DNA of 8,180 nucleotides. Origin: Gemmataceae bacterium. GTDB lineage: Bacteria > Planctomycetota > Planctomycetia > Gemmatales > Gemmataceae. The stretch is from NCBI GenBank assembly GCA_020847555.1, contig JADLBT010000478.1:1-8180 (forward strand), written 5' to 3'. The notes beneath the pieces are model-generated. The model searched no databases and was not told the origin of the DNA. It was given only the letters and a program-made list of their open reading frames with translations. This document shows positions 5,496-8,180 of the stretch, in pieces. Each line of letters opens with the position of its first letter. Position 1 is the first letter of the stretch. The position numbers and the translations under genes are program-made.

Positions 5496-7892
5496 TCAGC
5501 TCCCCTCGGGTGCCTCCGCGGCGATCTCGCGATAGCGGCCGATGGCGCGCTGGAACGCCTGCTCGGCGGCTGCCCGCTCGTTGTCGGCGATCGCCCGGTT
5601 GCGTGCTCGCCAGAGTTGCTCGATGCAGTCGGCGCACCACTGGGCGCTCTTGCGGCTCGCCCGGATCGGCTTGCCCTCGACGATCACGTTCACCGGATTG
5701 GTGTGCAGCTGCGGGAACTGTCGCAGCGCTACCCAGCTGCTGCGCGGGATCGCCACCTCGAACTCGACGTCGTGCGGCCGGTCGTCCGCCGGCACCGCGC
5801 GCGTCGCGGCCACCCGCCCGTTGACGATCAGCTCCACCAGCCGCTTGTTGCCGGTCGGAACAGTGCCGCCCTTGGCGGTGCCGAGCGGCGTCTCCTTCGC
5901 GAACGTCACCTTCGCCGCGACGCGCACCTTGCCGCCGCGCTCCAGCTTCACTTCCTGTCCGGGCGTCTTACCGCCGACCTTGAGATCCAGGGCGTGGGCG
6001 TAGCCGTCGGAGACGTAGGATCGCCCCTTCGCCAGCCCCTCGCACCAAGCGCTGAAGTCGATCCGGTCGATCTTGCCGAGCTGGACGTAGACGCGGCCCT
6101 CGCCGACCCGGCTGCCGCTGATGCACGGGAAGTCCGTCTCGCCGCTCGCCTTGAGCGGAAAGCCGCAGTTCATGATGTGATACCAGCAGTTCCACTCCGG
6201 CACGCGCTGCGTGTCCATCGCGCTGATGAAGTCGCACAGCCCCTGCGACACCGTGACGAAGATCTCCTGCGCGCCGATGCCGTTCAACTCCGGCACCGCC
6301 AGGTTCGGCAGGTTGCGCACGTCGTTCGCCGCCAGCCGCGCCAGCCCCTTGATCAGCTCCGGCTCGTCGATCGCGCCGTCCTTGTTCAGGTCGAGTTTGG
6401 CGAAGGTGTCGGGCAGCAGACCCTTCGCCGCCTCGGTCGGGATGATGCGGCCGTTCCTGTCGGTGTCGAGCTGGGAGAGCAGGCGGCTGGACGCGGCCTG
6501 CGGGTTGATCTGCAGCCCGTTCGCCGAGTGGGCGTAACCGCAATAGGCGCCCTGCTTCTTGGCCCACTGCATCAGCGGCGTCGTCCACGTCGGCCAGCCG
6601 CGCGTCTTGGTGCCGTCGGAGCCGGGATACGTCTGGTCCTTGAGGTTGAGCAGGCAGACGTGGCCGAGCGCCTGCGATCCGAACCCGCTCACCTCGATGT
6701 CGTACTTGAGGATGGTAAACGGCTCGCTCAGCTTGTGCGGCACCGGCTCGAAGAACTGCCGCTGGTACTCGAAGCACGGCCCCCACGTCAGGTTGCACCC
6801 GACGTTCAGCCCCTCGCCCTTGACGTGCAGGAACATGTCCTTCGGAAACACCCCTTCGGTCGGGTTGGTGTAGTGAGCGCAGCCGGCCGCATGGATGTGA
6901 TGATCGCCGCTGTAGAACCCGTACTTCGCCGGCTCGGTCCACCGCTTCAGCTTCACCTCGATCCGCGCTTCCCCCTTGGCGGGGACCGTCACCTGGCGGG
7001 TGAGCAGCTGGTACTCAGGGCCGCGCCCGTACTGCATCGTCAGCTCGCCGGGCGGCAGCAGGACGGTGCCGCCGTGTTCGCGGTAAACCTGGTCCTGGAA
7101 GAAGAAGTCCGGGGCGAGACGCTTGGCGCGCGGCGGATAGACGCGACCGAGTTTGTCCTTGAAGGTGAAGCGTCCCACGGTCGGCTTGCCGTCCTGATCG
7201 AGGACGGACAGCTTGACCGCCACCGCCGGGCGGACGTCGAAGAGGATCGGCACCTCGCCGCGGAAGCCGAGATCCTGCGTCCCCTGGCCGACGTCGAAGG
7301 CGAGCGTCGCCTCCCGCTTGCCGGCCTCGCTGCTGTGAATCAGACCGATCACGTAATCGACCTTCAGCCCGCTCAGGTTGGGCGTCATCGGCGGCTTGCC
7401 GAAGATCTCGACGTCGAGGAAGCGGTTCCTGTCCGCCTTGACGTTCTTGGCGGCGCCGCCGGAGAAGATCGGCCCGGCCTGGGGGCTGGTGACGCGCAGC
7501 GACCTGGTGACGGTGCTCTCGTTGAGCACCTTGATCAGGATGGGCGTGTAACCGCCCTGCTGCAGGACGGCCTTCGCCGGGCCGCGACGGGCCTTCACGC
7601 GCGCCTCCGGGGACATGTCAACGATCACCAGGACGTGCGGGTCGAGCAGCTTCTGGAGCCTGGCGGCGTCGCGGGCACGGGCCGCTTGCCGCAGCGGCTC
7701 CGCGACGTCGGCCGGCAGCGGAGTGCCGAGGAACTCCAGCGCTTGCAGGACGCGGTTGACGTTGGCGCCGAGCGGCTGGCCCTCCACGTCAACCGGATCG
7801 GGCGTCTGGGCGGACACGACCGCCGCCAGCGCGAGGAGGGCGAGCGGAACGACGGCGCGGCGGAAGCGCCGCGGCACCAGGGTGCGAGACAT
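5496..7892 (-). CDS. Secreted CehA/McbA-type PHP-like metallohydrolase with inserted EF-hands
   Basis: The product has 798 residues. Residues 1-28 are a signal peptide (RRFRR, hydrophobic core, cut near VSA/QT), so it acts outside the cytoplasm. Residues 30-315 form a beta-rich N-terminal region typical of large planctomycete proteins. The catalytic domain begins about 324: GDHHIH (329-334) is the metal-binding entry motif of the PHP/CehA family, with GHVCLLNL (410-417), YAHS (453-456) and 'ELNG..AQEI' (535-544) as later sites. Between YAHS and ELNG lie two canonical 12-residue EF-hand loops, DTDRNGRIIPTE (476-487) and DLNKDGAIDEPE (501-512), suggesting calcium binding. The region after 630 is a beta domain; the end is an amphipathic helix with a CADC pair (753-756). 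The substrate is unknown: family members act on ester or phosphoester bonds, but many are uncharacterised. The start at 7892 has AAAGGAGA 6 nt upstream and precedes the signal peptide; a longer frame from 8087 is not convincing. Confidence 0.8.
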   Translation of the reverse strand: MSRTLVPRRFRRAVVPLALLALAAVVSAQTPDPVDVEGQPLGANVNRVLQALEFLGTPLPADVAEPLRQAARARDAARLQKLLDPHVLVIVDMSPEARVKARRGPAKAVLQQGGYTPILIKVLNESTVTRSLRVTSPQAGPIFSGGAAKNVKADRNRFLDVEIFGKPPMTPNLSGLKVDYVIGLIHSSEAGKREATLAFDVGQGTQDLGFRGEVPILFDVRPAVAVKLSVLDQDGKPTVGRFTFKDKLGRVYPPRAKRLAPDFFFQDQVYREHGGTVLLPPGELTMQYGRGPEYQLLTRQVTVPAKGEARIEVKLKRWTEPAKYGFYSGDHHIHAAGCAHYTNPTEGVFPKDMFLHVKGEGLNVGCNLTWGPCFEYQRQFFEPVPHKLSEPFTILKYDIEVSGFGSQALGHVCLLNLKDQTYPGSDGTKTRGWPTWTTPLMQWAKKQGAYCGYAHSANGLQINPQAASSRLLSQLDTDRNGRIIPTEAAKGLLPDTFAKLDLNKDGAIDEPELIKGLARLAANDVRNLPNLAVPELNGIGAQEIFVTVSQGLCDFISAMDTQRVPEWNCWYHIMNCGFPLKASGETDFPCISGSRVGEGRVYVQLGKIDRIDFSAWCEGLAKGRSYVSDGYAHALDLKVGGKTPGQEVKLERGGKVRVAAKVTFAKETPLGTAKGGTVPTGNKRLVELIVNGRVAATRAVPADDRPHDVEFEVAIPRSSWVALRQFPQLHTNPVNVIVEGKPIRASRKSAQWCADCIEQLWRARNRAIADNERAAAEQAFQRAIGRYREIAAEAPEGS

Positions 7893-7931
7893 GGATGGTC
7901 TCCTTTGCTTGTGGGCAGGCGAGACGCCTTG

Positions 7932-7960
7932 GGTATAACCGGGTGGGGGAGCCGTGTCCA
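7932..7960 (-). promoter_or_regulatory. Candidate promoter of the metallohydrolase gene
   Basis: On the minus strand TGGACA (7960-7955; 5 of 6 to TTGACA) and TATACC (7937-7932; 4 of 6 to TATAAT) are exactly 17 nt apart. The predicted start near 7925 gives a leader of about 33 nt containing the AAAGGAGA ribosome binding site. Confidence 0.45.
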
Positions 7961-7987
7961 GCAAATAGTGCCGCCCGCGGAAACCGC

Positions 7988-8015
7988 TTGCCCCCCCTCC
8001 CTCCGAGCTTACAAT
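7988..8015 (+). promoter_or_regulatory. Candidate promoter of the transposase gene
   Basis: TTGCCC (7988-7993; 4 of 6) and TACAAT (8010-8015; 5 of 6) are 16 nt apart, pointing toward the ORF at 8059. The region 8008-8034 is clearly AT-richer than its surroundings. The second ACAATAGA copy offers another -10-like CACAAT at 8026-8031. Confidence 0.4.
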
Positions 8016-8034
8016 AGACTCGCTGCACAATAGA
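8011..8034 (+). repeat. Short direct repeat ACAATAGA, two copies
   Basis: ACAATAGA occurs at 8011-8018 and 8027-8034, 16 bp apart start to start (about one and a half helix turns), directly upstream of the transposase gene. It might be a transposase-binding site near the element end or a duplicated -10 region. With only two 8-bp copies, chance is possible. Confidence 0.4.
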
Positions 8035-8058
8035 ACGTCCAGGCAGTAGGATGACAGG

Positions 8059-8180
8059 ATGAGCCACAGCGACCGCTTGAAGCGCACCCCTGACGCCTTT
8101 CGCCAGCTGACCGGCCTCAGCCCGGCCGCCTTCGACGGGCTGCTCGCCCAGCTGACCCCGCGCTACCAGGAGGCCGACGC
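8059..8180 (+). CDS. IS5-like DDE transposase, N-terminal 40 codons
   Basis: The frame from the ATG at 8059 stays open to the window end, giving MSHSDRLKRTPDAF then 'RQLTGLSPAAFDGLLAQLTPRYQEAD'. The pattern 'F..LTGL....F..LL..L.P.Y' is the usual N-terminal helix-turn-helix start of IS5-type transposases (HTH_Tnp_4 followed by DDE_Tnp_4). The catalytic DDE part lies beyond the window, so I cannot tell whether the gene is intact. An upstream ATG at 8051 stops after three codons and is not the start; a short AGG nearby is the only ribosome binding hint. The gene is divergent from the metallohydrolase gene. Confidence 0.65.
   Translation, partial: MSHSDRLKRTPDAFRQLTGLSPAAFDGLLAQLTPRYQEAD

Larger units (their letters stand above)
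7975..8180 (+). mobile_element. Left part of a probable IS5-like insertion sequence, boundary not resolved
   Basis: The call is inferred from the transposase start at 8059. The left end of the element must lie between the metallohydrolase promoter (up to 7960) and 8059; 7975 is only a working boundary. The terminal inverted repeat cannot be recognised because the right end is outside the window. The element may also be an immobile domesticated transposase gene. Confidence 0.35.

Noticed and set aside
5616..8033. 805-codon open frame on the plus strand opposite the metallohydrolase gene
   Set aside because: It is antisense to a well-supported gene, is rich in Arg/Leu/Ala/Val as expected for a GC-rich shadow frame, and shows no domain motif.
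7893..8087. Extended N-terminus for the metallohydrolase starting at 8087
   Set aside because: It would place about 65 residues before a clear signal peptide and skip an ideal AAAGGAGA site before the ATG at 7892; it also covers the candidate promoter.

Overview
This high-GC window reads as a chromosomal segment of a planctomycete, probably of the Gemmata type. The evidence is a DUF1549-type secreted protein at the left edge, a secreted protein with the 'DGWI..R...ERGY' ending that I recognise from planctomycetes, a compact divergent MnmE-like GTPase, and strong GC-rich hairpins after genes. This assignment rests on family recognition, not on a database search.

Layout. (1) Bases 1-197, minus strand: N-terminus of a DUF1549 (PSCyt2-type) secreted protein that runs off the window. 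(2) 405-773, minus: small SWIM zinc-finger protein with its own candidate promoter and a strong hairpin after its stop. (3) 878-3866, minus: a tight three-gene operon transcribed obg, coaX, mnmE-like. Each stop overlaps the next start by 4 nt (ATGA, then GTGA). Upstream of obg lies a leader of about 90 nt with mutually exclusive stems and a small hairpin over the presumed ribosome binding site. (4) 4104-5421, plus: a secreted STN-like protein, then aat (leucyl/phenylalanyl-tRNA--protein transferase), with a long hairpin between them. (5) 5427-5473: an 18-bp perfect inverted repeat, a bidirectional terminator between convergent aat and the next gene. (6) 5496-7892, minus: a large secreted CehA/McbA-type (PHP-like) metallohydrolase with two EF-hand loops inside its metal-binding domain. 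(7) 8059-8180, plus: the first 40 codons of an IS5-like DDE transposase, cut by the window edge.

The operon joins a ribosome-associated GTPase (Obg), an early coenzyme A enzyme (type III pantothenate kinase) and a tRNA-modification-type GTPase that lacks the catalytic C-terminus. Aat belongs to the N-degron pathway. The secreted proteins look like separate planctomycete accessory functions.

No stretch longer than 300 bases lacks a gene. The largest gaps (198-404 and 3867-4103) hold candidate promoters and inverted repeats, described below. I saw no tRNA, rRNA, CRISPR array or replication origin. I found no clear new multi-gene system. The most original signals are the obg leader, the EF-hand insertion in the metallohydrolase, and the MnmE-like and Obg proteins with missing signature residues.
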